Below, piece by piece: positions 10,779-22,118 of a stretch of DNA of 64,000 nt. Each line of letters opens with the position of its first letter. The stretch's first letter is position 1. The notes under the pieces are model-generated. The model ran no database searches. It had not been told where the DNA came from and saw only the letters and a list, made by a program, of their open reading frames with translations. The position numbers were made by a program, and so were the translations under genes. The DNA comes from Arachis hypogaea. Taxonomy: Eukaryota; Streptophyta; Magnoliopsida; Fabales; Fabaceae. Location of the stretch: positions 1,240,001-1,304,000 of the forward strand of contig NC_092040.1 in NCBI RefSeq assembly GCF_003086295.3. Reading direction: 5' to 3'.

Positions 10779-13452
10779 CTAATAATTCTTGGATCCCAAT
10801 TTAGCGATTCGACTCTTCCTCTCGTCGGACAGAATCTTAGCATAGCTACATGCAATAAATTAAAGAATAAGTATTATTCATATTCAAAAATAACTACTTG
10901 TTAAGTATCTTTATGTATGTATATATAGTTAAATTACCGTATAAGTTCTTGTTGATACGTAGTAGTATCATCTATGGGTTTGAGTTGGAAGGTTATTGGA
11001 TTGATCCTTTTTAATTTTTTCATCTATCATGTTATTCGCACAATTCACCAGATTGTTCAAGTTTTCTTCAGAAGCATTATCCATCCTATCCATATTTGGG
11101 GTCAGAGCATCCGTCTGCAGTAATATATAATGTTATTTAATTATAAATTTTGTACAAACATAATTAATTTAATACCTTTTAAAAGTAAAAATTATAAAAT
11201 TATTTTTAAGTTGGTTCCTAATTTTCTTTTTTCATTTAAATTTACAACTGAATGTACTTGAACTTGAAGGTAATTGCGCTCAGCGTTACGAGCTTTAAAG
11301 ACACTATAAGCATAATAATCCACTATGTCAATGCAGGGGATCTTTTTATTGTACCCGTTGAATAATCAATTTCAGCCATCCATCCTATTAGATTCCATTG
11401 ATTTACTGTGTTAACGGTCCATCCCGGCGCAGCCACTGGCGGTTGAACTCCACAACCCAGAGACAGCAGTAAGATATTGGAGCAGTCATCTACTGTATCC
11501 ATCATTATGTATAACTCTGAATGCTTCATCTGCTCTTGTCCTAATTCACTTAGAACCACCAATACCTGACAATATATTATACATACATAATGTTGTGATT
11601 GGAAATAATAATGCACGTAAAGTTTTTATATAAATGGGCACAAATGATATTCCTTAATTGAGTCTATCAAAATTCAGTTTATCAATGTTTATTAAGTATA
11701 TTGAAAAGGAAGAATACTTAATGTTACGCTAGTATAATTTTATACTAACTACTACTGTATAAAATGTTTTATATTATAAGTGTATTAAAATTAAACTCTT
11801 AGATGTATTTATTAGATAAATGAATAATGATATTATTTCTTTTAAAAGTTTTAGCCAAAAAGAAGCAATATATGAATAATTATATTTTTAACACACTTTT
11901 TCAAGTAAAAATTGTTTTTTAAGTTTGCTGATATTTTTGTATAGATCTCCTTTTTCTCTTTTTTATTTGGCTTATGCTAATCTTTTCTTTTAGAATTCAT
12001 AAAATATCAAATTTTAGATTTTTAGAATATAAAAATTTTGATATCATATAATGATTATAGAAAGCGCATAAATAATTATAGAATAATTTTAATTTATTTA
12101 TGAGAATTAATTTTAAGCTATATAATTTAGAAAATATAAATTATAACGATTTAATTTACCGGATTACCGGCAGCTGCACCACCATCAATCATATTGAATT
12201 CTGTGCTACCATCTTCAGAGGTAAAACAATGTGCTGGGAGATAAACAGGTGCAGCTGAAGTTGATATGCTTATATCTGACAGGAGCCCATTCAAGTATTT
12301 GAATTTATCTTCTTGAGCCTGCATGCCACCAACAAACTCTATTTAACAAATTATTTCTAATTTTATTTTTTCTTTCTAGATTATTAGAAAAATGTAGATT
12401 TTATATATATTTTTTTGGTTTTCCACGCTATCCCCCAATCCGACAGGTCAAGAACTAATCTGTCGCGGTACTGAACTCCATTTAAGGGTTTGTCTGGCCA
12501 ATAGGTTGCTGCATGCACAAGGTGGGATTCGAACCCCCGACACTTGTTTAAGCGGACTAGTGACCACTAGACCAACCCAACTTGGCTGTAGATTTTATAT
12601 ATATGATGATCAGCACCTTATACTTTGAAAAAATAGTAGGCCTAAGTCGTAAAACATCAAAGGTTGGGATCACAAGATTGGTCAACGCTTGAACCAATCT
12701 AATTGACCCTAATTCTTCTTTCAAAATTTTGTGCAAACATTTTCCATCATATATGGGCCCAGAATTAGGAGTAGGAGCGTTAGGAGGGAAAATTTTGGGA
12801 CCATCGTCGATATAGAAATTTTTTATATCATCGGTATTATATTTTGGACGAGAGTTGTTTGCATTGGCATCTGGGGCACCCAACATTGCTGCAATGAGGC
12901 CACCAGTACTTGTTCCTGCAACCACATCAAAATAGTCTGCAATTCTTGCCTGCTCTCCATCAAGTTTCTATACATAAATTACAGAAATTTAGGTCAATAC
13001 GTTGTTATCTAAAACAAGAAAATAAATATAGTTAAACAGTAAGCAGTTAAGAATATTGGAACAGCTAGTTTCTATAATTTTAATACCAACAATTATTTAA
13101 TTATAGCTTTTATAATAATAATGCTAAGTTGTTAAACGTTGAATTACTTTGTTGTAATGTCATTGTACGTATAAAAATATGAATATTAAATTAAATAAAA
13201 TAATTTTAATTTTTTTTTAGTTGCTGTAAAATAAAAGCATATAAATAATTTTATGGAAATAATGAAAAATGTATTTTTTTAAAACTAAATTAAATATAAA
13301 TATATATATCTAACCTTAAGCTCTCCCTCTAGGAATTGAAGAACAACAGCAGGGATGAGTCCTTTTATGCCACCTCCATCAATGCTGAGGACAGTTAGTA
13401 ACTTTCCCACTGATGGAGGTGGTAGCTTCGCTGATGAGTTTAGTCCAGTCAA
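10779..13452 (-). pseudogene. Patatin-like acyl hydrolase, copy A (inactivated)
   Basis: Minus-strand exons by alignment with copies B-D: 13315-13452, 12617-12967, 12160-12318, 11258-11565, 10938-11114, 10779-10845. The GGGIKG oxyanion loop, GTSTG serine motif and DGG aspartate motif are still readable. Three lesions: the start codon is TTG (13450-13452) where B, C and D have ATG, with no in-frame ATG before an upstream stop; exon 4 lacks 25 bases at 11328/11329, giving an immediate TAG at 11323-11325; exon 5 has one extra G near 11006-11007 (177 bases against 176 in C and D). All six splice-site pairs remain GT-AG. A SINE sits in intron 2. The TATA box survives, so transcription is possible, but a full-length enzyme is not. 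Confidence 0.88.
12411..12586 (-). mobile_element. tRNA-derived SINE in intron 2 of patatin copy A
   Basis: Read on the minus strand it has an RNA polymerase III A box (TTGGTCTAGTGGT, about 12564-12576) and B box (GGTTCGAATCCC, 12524-12535). It is flanked by a perfect 18-base target duplication, TGTAGATTTTATATATAT, at 12393-12410 and 12587-12604. Copies B, C and D lack it at the same intron position. Same orientation as the host gene. The 3' end is T/A-rich. Confidence 0.88.
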
Positions 13453-13568
13453 TATGGTTTATTAGGACACTAATTAAGCACTTAAAGAAGTAGAGAAAGA
13501 ATGAGTCTATAGAAGAGTACTCTAAAACAAACGAAGGAAGGCGTGAATGTAAGCTTAAGGATCAAGCC

Positions 13569-13576
13569 TATATATA
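13569..13576 (-). promoter_or_regulatory. TATA box of patatin copy A
   Basis: TATATATA about 117 bases before the lost start codon, in a segment conserved in all four copies. The G-box CACGTG found further upstream in B, C and D is missing here: the corresponding segment near 13690-13720 reads as AT repeats. Confidence 0.55.
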
Positions 13577-14149
13577 AAGCTCGTGTCATATGATAATGCT
13601 TCACATAGGCATTGGATTATTGAAATAAAATACGGATCTTTAATTTTGTTTTGGGGCAGGGGAATATATAAATGAGTAAAGCATTGTTTGAGATTATTAT
13701 ATATTATTATATTGCGTAGTGGAGTATAATAATGTGTTAAAAGTAACATTTATATAAACATATTACAAATGATAAGGTTAAGGTAGGTAGTCGAACAACT
13801 AAAGTTCCAATTGCAATTTTTAATCGTTGTTCTAACTTGTAAATAATGCATATGTGTAATAGTTTTATTAGAAGATGAGTGATTTCACTTTTATTTTTTA
13901 TAATGTTATGCTACATATAATGTTTTTATATATTATATATTTCATAAATTTATAAAAAATGATATTATTAAAATTAGAGTGACAATTTATTTCCATAATT
14001 TTAATTCTTTATTTATAAAAATTTGAATGATACAAAATACACTAAATAGTGTATTTAAATGATATACAATACACAATACATAAAATTATTGATTTGTTAT
14101 GGTTATACCAGCGGTTATTGGAATCTGCCGCAGAATATTATTTTTGCGC

Positions 14150-14256
14150 CCTTATGTGTTGCGTTTGTAGTTTTGCTGGCATTATATTTAGCGACGGTTT
14201 AAAATTATCGTAAATCGGTAATTAAACCATCGCTATCTTCCCTTTATTTTGTAGTG
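14150..14256. mobile_element. CACTA-type terminus remnant
   Basis: The segment ends TTTTGTAGTG, so the minus strand begins CACTACAAAA, followed by inverted subterminal motifs (TAGCGACGGTTT and AAACCATCGCTA). This layout is typical of CACTA (En/Spm) ends. It is absent from the equivalent upstream region of copy B. The other terminus is not securely identified. Confidence 0.4.
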
Positions 14257-15920
14257 GTAGTAGGAAGAAAAAGGATTTAAAATCTGAATCAAACCAAAAG
14301 AAATCAAAATACATACTTAGATGTTGATAGTTGTAAGGATGAGTTTAGTAAAATTTATTAAAAAGTGTTTATTTTTTTAAAGTATAAATTTATATTTGGT
14401 AAATAAAAATATTATATATTTTTTAATTTTTAACAACCATGAATACTTTTAAAAATATCTGTGAAAGTATTTTTTCAAATTAGTATTTTTATACTATTTA
14501 AATTATAAATTTTATTATATTAAAAATCATTTTAAATTTTAAAAGTAATTTCACCAAATACTATACTTATTAAAAATTACTTTTATTTTTTTATTATCAA
14601 ATATAAGTATTATAACTTTTAAAATATTATTTTTAAAATGATAAATTACTTTTAAAAAGTGATTGTCACTTTATAGTTCGGTCTTTAGTGTGCATTATGA
14701 GTTATAACTCGATTTTATTTGTCTTCATTCTAAGTTTGTAAGATGATTTTAATAACTATTATTCTGACTTAATGACGACCAACGGTTATAACATCAACTC
14801 TATTCATCAACTCTATATCTATATAAAGACACCTCTTTCTATATTTCAAATGGGGCCTATATGATAAGTTATATTTTATGTCTAATATTCTATATTCATA
14901 GAATTATTATATACCTTTTAAATACTTACTGATTTAAGCGTTGGAGTTCCTTTTGTAGATATCTACTCTCTGTATTCTTTTTGCCGAAATATACATTTTT
15001 TAAAAACGAAAAGACAAGCTCGATTTTCTCTAAAACGAGATATACCTCAGAGATGTTATCATACAAAAACAGAAAATAAAACCTATTTTAATAAAAGTAT
15101 TTGAAAGATAATGTGGTATTATTGAAGTTATATTCTTAGTTTTAACACATATATTCTTAATAATAATGCTATATATTTAAGGTTTTTTTTATGAATTAAG
15201 ACCAATTAAATTAAAAAATAAAATTTAAAATAATATTATTATAATTAATTTTTGTTGATGTTTGATTAAATTAATTAAATTTAATTAACAAAAATACTTA
15301 AGTATATAATATTGAAGTTGTTGGCAATTAATTATAGATCAAATTACTTTCGAGTTCGAATTTTTTTATTTTTAATAAAATAAATAAATAAATAAATATA
15401 GTATTGAAGTTGTTGTAAGTCCTAACTATATATAGGAGGGAATATCGTCAGCAGCGCATATTCCGGATGATAAACGACAATAATGAACGTACATTGAATA
15501 TTATATATTATCTTTATATATTTTTGTTTTTAAAAATGGTTGATAAAAGTTAAGAAATGAAAAAAAATTTGTTTTTAATACTATACAAAATTATAAAAAA
15601 TATTTTTAAAAAGTTTAAATATTATTAACAACAAAGTCTTATAATAAGGTACTGGGCTAGTGGCGGATAAAGTAGACTACGTAAATAAAAGATGTAAATA
15701 CATTATTTCTGAAAAAAAAAAGAAAAAGGCATGCATTTTGGCACATTTATTGTTTGTTGACCTCGTGTTGCAGCTAGAATGCACAAATAGACAAATCCGA
15801 TATTATTATTTGGGGAGTCCGGTTATATGCATAGGTTTGTTTTAAACAGTCACAAAAAAAGGTTTGTTTTAAATTTACATTATATATCTTTTACATTAGT
15901 AAAGATACTTTATATAAAGA

Positions 15921-17079
15921 ATATCAATTATAACTAGAAATAATAAGTTATTAAAATAAAATAACTTAATTGCTGCTACAAGTTAAGAAATGTACATTTA
16001 CTATATAGACAAATAATATAGAGAACATTTCACTTTCTTTTTTTGTAAGATATTAAAATAAGTGTTTTTTTTATTTTATAAATATATATTTTTTTTAACT
16101 TTTAAAAAATTTTATCTTTAATCCATTTTAAATTTTTTATATTAACTAATTTTAATTTTATCAATGAAATTTTTTTTTAGTGTGTTTGGCAAATTTCGAA
16201 TAGTAAAAGTAAAAATACTAGAAAAATCATAAAAATATATTTTTTGAGAAGCTGTAATTTATATCTTTTTTTAAAAGATCTTTTTTCTTAAAAAAAAAGA
16301 TGTTTTTCATGTAATAAATAAATAAAAAAGTTTTTTTATATTGTTATATCCAAACATAATTAATAAATAAAAAGATCTTTTTGTATGAAATATCTAAACA
16401 TAAAATTATTTTTACTTTTTTATAAGATCTTTTAAAAAAAACAACTCAAAAAATTTTTTTTTAGAAGTTCACCCAAATAAGCCCAAGTGTTTAATCGATA
16501 TTCTCACTTCCTTGACGTGTTGTAGAACGAATTAGAATGTCAAAAATGAAAGCCCGCTGACAAGATTTCGCTCAATTGGGCTCCCATTAATGGGAGCTGG
16601 GTTTTTTGGGCTTTATTAGAGGCCATTCATGTCCAAGATATTTTGGCTGTTCAGTTTGTGTCTTATTATGGGCTTGGTTATCTGTTGGGTTTAGTTACCC
16701 AACCCGTCCAAAAAAAATCAAAATACAATTTCCTGACCAAAAAAGAATATACAAAACATAATCATCCATGATAAAAAAAAATCAGATTATAATCGTGACA
16801 GAAAAAAAAAAGAGAATATAAGAAAGGGTAACATATATTGACATTAATCAGATAACAAAATGAAATTGACAGCTTGAAGCCTAGTTTAGATGGCACGTTA
16901 AGATTAATGTTACACTGGGTTCGATTCTTATTTTAAGGCTAATCTAGTTTAAGAATTCTACAGTGTGTGTAAGTTGTGTATAATGAGCTGAAGCCCATTA
17001 TTCATTCACCCTCACCCCTCAGCACCGCAAATCTTAGTACCTCGTCCTACTCTAAACTCTCAAAATCCCTCATAGGCGA
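15921..17079. other. Spacer between blocks A and B with two repeat remnants
   Basis: AT-rich, without a supportable gene. Bases 16183-16495 look like a Tourist-type MITE (GTGTTTGGCAAA at the left, CACCCAAATAAGCCCAA at the right, long complementary interior with paired AAGATCTTTT motifs). The SINE-like segment at 16870-17079 is listed separately. Confidence 0.5.
16870..17079 (+). mobile_element. tRNA-derived SINE-like remnant
   Basis: TAGTTTAGATGG (16882-16893) fits a polymerase III A box and GGTTCGATTC (16918-16927) a B box, about 36 bases apart as in tRNA genes. The region does not fold into an intact tRNA with a clear anticodon arm, so it is called SINE-like. Right end and target duplication not resolved. 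Confidence 0.45.
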
Positions 17080-18719
17080 TAGATTTTATAATGAAAAAGA
17101 TTCTTATTCCATATTTGATTACTAAAATATTTAGTAACAAAAATAAATTAGCTAAAAACAACCATAATTTATTTTATCTAACTATTTTTTTATCTTTCTG
17201 ACATGATCGATTTGATTATAATTACTTTTTTTTTGAGAAATTATGAAAAGCTAATGAAATATTTATATAATGTGTATAATAGAAGTTTATGGAGTATTAG
17301 AGATATAACCATTAGTGTTACCTTTTTTTATCAACTGAATTTTTTGGGATGAGTAGTATCATGACATGGTATTCAAACGCTAGATCCGAAAGGTTAAGAA
17401 TTCGATCTTTGATGAACTCTAAAATATGGTTATTCTAGATAGAATGGATCATTTTGTTTCCTTTGGAAGAAAGTAAAAAATTGTTCTAAAAATTCAATTG
17501 AGGTACAAGATTAACTCATCATCATTTTATTGATTCTTAGAATAGTAAAGCAACATTATTCATTAATTATTATAGCACACATACAAGACCCATTACCCAA
17601 CGGGTTGTAGAAACCCAAATCCCGTTGGTTATTTATTCTTGACCTTATACCCTTGTACTGTTCTACATAGGAAAGGCATATATATCTAACTGCATGCACA
17701 CACAAATCGAAAGGAAATATAATTCAAACAAGACGATGATGATTATTGACGTTGCTGCGACAGTTGCTCCATGAATTCAACACTAATATTTCTTGGATCC
17801 CAATTTAGCGATTCGACCCTTCCTCTCTTCGGAAAGAAGCTTAGCATAGCTACATGCAATAAATTAAAGAATAATTAGTATTATTCATATTCAAAAACAA
17901 CGTAACTATCTTTATGTATGTATATTAATTACCGTATAAGCTCCTGTTGATACGTAGTAGTATCATCGATGGGTTCGAGTTGGAAGGTTACTGGATTGAT
18001 CTTTTTAACGTTTCCATCTATCATCTTATTCGCAATATTCACCAGATTGTTCAAGTTATCCGGGTCTGCATTGTCCCCCTTATCCATATCTGGGTCAGAG
18101 CATCTGTCTGCAATAATATATAATGTTATTGTTTATCTAATTATAAAAGCAATACATTATAAAATTAGTTGGTTCCTAATTTTCGTTTTTCATTTAAATT
18201 CATATATAAAACTGAATATACCTGAACTCGAAGGTAATTGCGCTCAGCGTGACGAGCTTTAAAGACACTATAAGCATAATACTCCACTACATCTGTTGTT
18301 GTAGCACCGGTAATTTCCAATGCAGGGAGTCTTTTTAATGTAGGCGGATTCGTTGAAAAATCAAGGTCAGCCATCCATGCTATTTGATTCCATTGATTTA
18401 CTGCGTCAACGGTCCATCCCGGCGCAGCCGCCGGTGGTTGAACTCCACAACCCAGAGACAACAGTAGAATATTAGAGCAGTCGTCTGCTGTATCCATCAT
18501 TGGGTATAACTCTGGATGTTTCATTTGCTCTTGTCCTAATTCACTCAGAGCTACCAATACCTAACAAGAATATATTATACATACATAATGTTGTCTTTAG
18601 AAATAATAATGCACCTAAAGTTTTTATATAAATTGGCACAAATGAATATTCCTTAATTGAGTCTATCAAAGTTCAGTTTATCAAGGTTTATTAAGTATAT
18701 TGAAAGCAAGAAATTCTTA

Positions 18720-18962
18720 GGGTGTGTGTGAAATTCTTAGGGTGTGTGTGATTGGGAAAATTATAAATAATTGTTAAGAATTTTAAGATGGGAATATCGT
18801 ATTCTCATGTTTAGTTCAAAGTTTAAAAAGCTATTCTCAAGCAAGTTTTATTCTAGGAAATCAAAATACGATCATTTTAATTCCCACATTCTCCTTGGAT
18901 ATATTTGATTCCCGTAAAAATGGAATTTGAGTAATAAAATAATATTTGAACCATACACACTC
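18720..18962. mobile_element. Tourist-like MITE in intron 3 of copy B
   Basis: Starts GGGTGTGTGTG and ends CATACACACTC as inverted termini, flanked by TTA at 18717-18719 and 18963-18965. Copy A has a single TTA at the same site. PIF/Harbinger (Tourist) elements use TTA targets. A perfect 20-base tandem duplication at 18711-18730 and 18731-18750 doubles the left terminus with its TTA. Confidence 0.75.
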
Positions 18963-19060
18963 TTAATGTTATGCTAGTGTAAGTTTGTACGACGAACCAC
19001 TATTACTCTTAATTAGCTCATATTATTAGTTGTATTTAAGTAGATGAATGTATAATAATA

Positions 19061-19373
19061 GAAGTCATTCTGATAAAAATGTTTAAAACGAATTTTGTAA
19101 AGATGTTTTTTAATAATTAAAATTTAACACATATAATTGATTAAATTATGTTATTTTTGTCAAAATTAGGCTAAAAAAATTAATTTGACAAAAAAATTGT
19201 GAATCAAATTTTGAATTGGTCTAAATTAATATTATTTTTTATAAAAAATAACTACATCACTTTTATTATAGAAAATAGTTAAAATACTCTTATTATATAT
19301 ATTAATTTTGAGAATTCTAAATTCTAGCATTTTTCTTCTTTGTCGTTATAGGATTAGGATTTAGAGTTTTCAA

Positions 19374-19412
<39 letters not shown>

Positions 19413-19642
19413 GAAGTATTTTAGTTATTTTTTATAATAGGAATATTGTAGTTATTTTTTATAAAAAAATATTAATTTATATCGGTTCAAAATTTAATTT
19501 ATTAATTTTTTGGTTAAATTGATTTGTCAGGCCTAATTTTAATAAAAAAAACAGTTTAATTGATTATATGTGTTAAATTTTAATTTTTAAAAAATATATT
19601 AAAAAAAATATTTTTGACATTTTTATCTAAGTGACATCCATC
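19061..19642. mobile_element. MITE in intron 3 of copy B with internal TA microsatellite
   Basis: Inverted ends GTCATTCTGATAAAAATGTT and its partner near 19610-19638. Body similar to 50545-51109, including GTTATTTTTGTCAAAATTAG and a mirrored AAAATTTAATTTATTAATTTTTTGG. A TA run lies at about 19378-19409. Absent from copy A intron 3. The target duplication is degraded. Confidence 0.65.
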
Positions 19643-20222
19643 GTAATATTACTTCTTCTAAAAATTTAAATTGAGATGAGAGATTATATAAATAGTTATA
19701 TATTTTTAATACACTCTTTTAAATAAAAATAATTTTTTGAGGTTTGTTCTTATTTTTGTATACCTCTTATTTTTTTTATTTGGTTTATGCTTTTTTTTGG
19801 AGTTTATCTCAAACTCTGAAGTTTTCTAATATAAAAATTTTGATAATAATATCACTTTTTTCATAAATTTAAGCCAATAGGAAGAAATATATGAATGAGT
19901 ATAGAATGATTTTAATTTATTCATGAGAATTAATTTTAAGCTATATAATTTAGAAAATACAAACTATAATGATTTAATTTACCGGACTACCGGCCGCTGC
20001 AGCACCGTCAGTCATATTGAATTCTGTGTTACCATCTTCAGAGGTAAAACAATGTGCTGGAAAATAAACAGGTGCAGCTGAAGTTGATATGCTTATATCT
20101 GATAGAAGTCCATTCAAGTATTTGAATTCATCTTCTTGAGCCTGCACGTATCACGATTCTTCAACAAACTCTATTTAACATTATTTTTAATTTTATTTCC
20201 TCTTTCTAGATTATTAGAAAAA

Positions 20223-20710
20223 GAGTAAAGTGTCGATTTTGTCCCTAACGTTTGGGGTAAGTCCCAAAGTTTTTTCTAACATTTCAACAGTCTTAATTAA
20301 GTTTCTAATATTTCAAAATTAATTTAATATTGTCCTACCATTAGAGATCTGTTAACAGAATTGACGGCGTGACAAAATTTATTTAAAATAAAAGTAATAT
20401 GATTAAGTGTAATTTACTTAGATGTGATTAAAAAATAATTGAATACTATGTATGGTAAAAAATTGATATTATTAAAGAATAAAATTATTATGTATCATTT
20501 TTATCCCAACGTTTTCGTTCTATTTAAGTCTCTAACATTTTAAAAATTGTCTCAATTTTGTCCCGCCGTCAATTCTGTTAACGAATCTCTAACGGCAGAA
20601 TAATATTGAGTCAGTTTTAAAACGTTAGAAATTTAAATAAGACGATTGAAATATTAAAAATAATATTGAGACTTATCCCAAATCGTTGAGGACAAAAACA
20701 TACTTTAATC
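20223..20710. mobile_element. Mutator-type MITE in intron 2 of copy B, 9-bp TSD
   Basis: 488-bp element with imperfect inverted repeats of about 45 bases (GAGTAAAGTGTCGATTTTG against GATTAAAGTATGTTTTTG). It is flanked by a perfect 9-base duplication TTAGAAAAA at 20214-20222 and 20711-20719. Copies A and D carry the single empty site ATTATTAGAAAAA. A 9-base duplication is characteristic of Mutator transposition. Confidence 0.85.
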
Positions 20711-21218
20711 TTAGAAAAATATAGATTATATATAATCAGCACCTTATACTTTGAGAAAATAACAGGACTAAGTCGTAATATATCAAAGGTTGGAATCACA
20801 AGATTGGTCCACGCTTGAACTAATCGAGTTGACCCTAATCCTTCTTTCACAATTTCGTGTAAAACTTTTCCATCATATATTGGCCCAGGAGTGGTGATAT
20901 CATGAGGCTTTTCAGGAGGAGTGAAAATTATGGGACCTTCGTTGATATAAAATTTTTTTATATCATCAGTATTATATTTTGGACGAGGGTTGGTTGCATT
21001 GTCATCTGGAGCACCCAACATTGCTGCAATAAGACCACCAGTGCTTGTTCCTGCAATCACATCAAAATAGTCTGCAATTCTTGCCTGCTCTCCATCAAGT
21101 TTCTATATATAAATTACAGATATCTAGGTCAGTATGTTGTTATCTAAAACAAAACAAAAAAATATAGCTAAGCAGTAAACAGTTAAAAATATTGGAGTAG
21201 TTAATTTTTATAATTTTT

Positions 21219-21464
21219 AAAAAAGTATAGGATATTAATCTATTATTTGTCAATTTATTATCAATAATAATTAATTATTATATTTTAAATATATGTATAA
21301 AAAAACACATCTAAAAGATATATCTATAAAGATATTTTTATTAGACATAATAATAAAAAAGATATTTTTATTAGATACTTTTACAAATACACTTTTATTA
21401 AATACAGTCATAAATAAATCTTGGTAGAAGTTGAAAAAATACTGTTGATAATATAACGGAATTG
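21219..21464. mobile_element. 246-bp non-autonomous element in intron 1 of copy B
   Basis: Aligns end to end with 60834-61080 in the upstream region of copy D. Flanked by ATAATTTTT (21210-21218) and ATAATTTGA (21465-21473), a decayed 9-base duplication. Copy C intron 1 shows the uninterrupted site CTATAATTTTAATACC. Confidence 0.7.
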
Positions 21465-22110
21465 ATAATTTGAATACCAGCAATTAATTAATCATAGCTC
21501 GCTTTTTATAATAATGTTAAGTTGTTGTTACTTGTTAACGTTGAATTTTGTCATCACATGTCAATTTTAGCAGTAACATATCGTCATGTCACGGTTATTT
21601 TATTTTATATTTTTAATTATCACTTATTTTATTTTGTACCTTAATTATTATCAAAATAATTGAGTAACATTATATATAATAAGTTTGTAATTATAATTAA
21701 ATATTGTACGCATAAAACTATGAATATTAAATTAAATAAAATAATTTTATTTAAATAATTTTTTAAAATTGTTGTAAAATAAAAGCATATAAATAATTTT
21801 ATGAAAATGAAAAATGTATTTTTTTTAACTAAATAAAATATGAATATGTATATCTAACCTTAAGCTCTCCCTCTAGGAATTGAAGAACAACAGCAGGAAT
21901 GAGTCCTTTTATGCCACCTCCATCAATGCTGAGGACAGTTAGTAACTTTCCCACTGATGGAGGTGGTAGCTTCGTTGATGAGTTTAGTCCAGTCATTATG
22001 GTTTATTAGGACACTAATTAAGCACTTAAGAAAGTAGAGAAAGATTGAGTCTATAGAAGAGTACTCAAACAAACTAAGGAAGGCGTGAGTGTAAGCTTAA
22101 GAATCAAGCC

Positions 22111-22118
22111 TATATATA
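22111..22118 (-). promoter_or_regulatory. TATA box of patatin copy B; G-box upstream
   Basis: TATATATA 115 bases before the ATG at 21996, conserved in all four copies. A palindromic CACGTG G-box sits at 22231-22236, about 113 bases further upstream, in the same place as in C and D. G-boxes bind bZIP/bHLH factors; its role here is inferred from conservation. Confidence 0.6.

Larger units (their letters stand above)
9995..15920. repeat. Duplicated block A containing patatin-like copy A
   Basis: Shared landmarks define four blocks. The left end shows GTGTGCATGTATTCTC-ATCT (10017; also 45490 and 53405). The right side carries GTCAGCAGCGCATATTCCGG (15448; also near 23395, 51856, 62900), TTTTGGCACATTTATTG and a tail with CCGATATTATTATTTGGGG (about 15798). 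The left boundary lies just past the RBR gene 3' end. A small AT-rich foldback lies near 15170-15312. A 130-base open frame at 15660-15845 is not supported as a gene. Confidence 0.75.
17783..21996 (-). pseudogene. Patatin-like acyl hydrolase, copy B (C-terminal frameshift)
   Basis: Exons: 21859-21996 (ATG at 21996), 20743-21102, 19983-20141, 18222-18560, 17933-18107, 17783-17849. Exons 1-4 are open (332 codons) with GGGIKG, GTSTG (serine nucleophile) and DGA (catalytic aspartate; the other copies have DGG) intact. Exon 5 has 175 bases against 176 in C and D because one G is missing from a GGGG run near 18092. The frame changes, adds 18 unrelated residues and stops, predicting a 350-residue protein lacking the conserved C-terminal about 75 residues. 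Whether the shortened enzyme folds is unknown; it may be a very young pseudogene. Introns 1, 2 and 3 have each gained transposable elements. Confidence 0.85.

Noticed and set aside
12520..12580. Possible functional tRNA gene
   Set aside because: A and B boxes belong to a SINE with an 18-base target duplication; no complete cloverleaf or acceptor stem.
20617..20742. Extension of the copy B exon 2 frame past residue KYK
   Set aside because: It reads through a GT donor at 20742-20741 into the intron MITE; all paralogues splice at this point.
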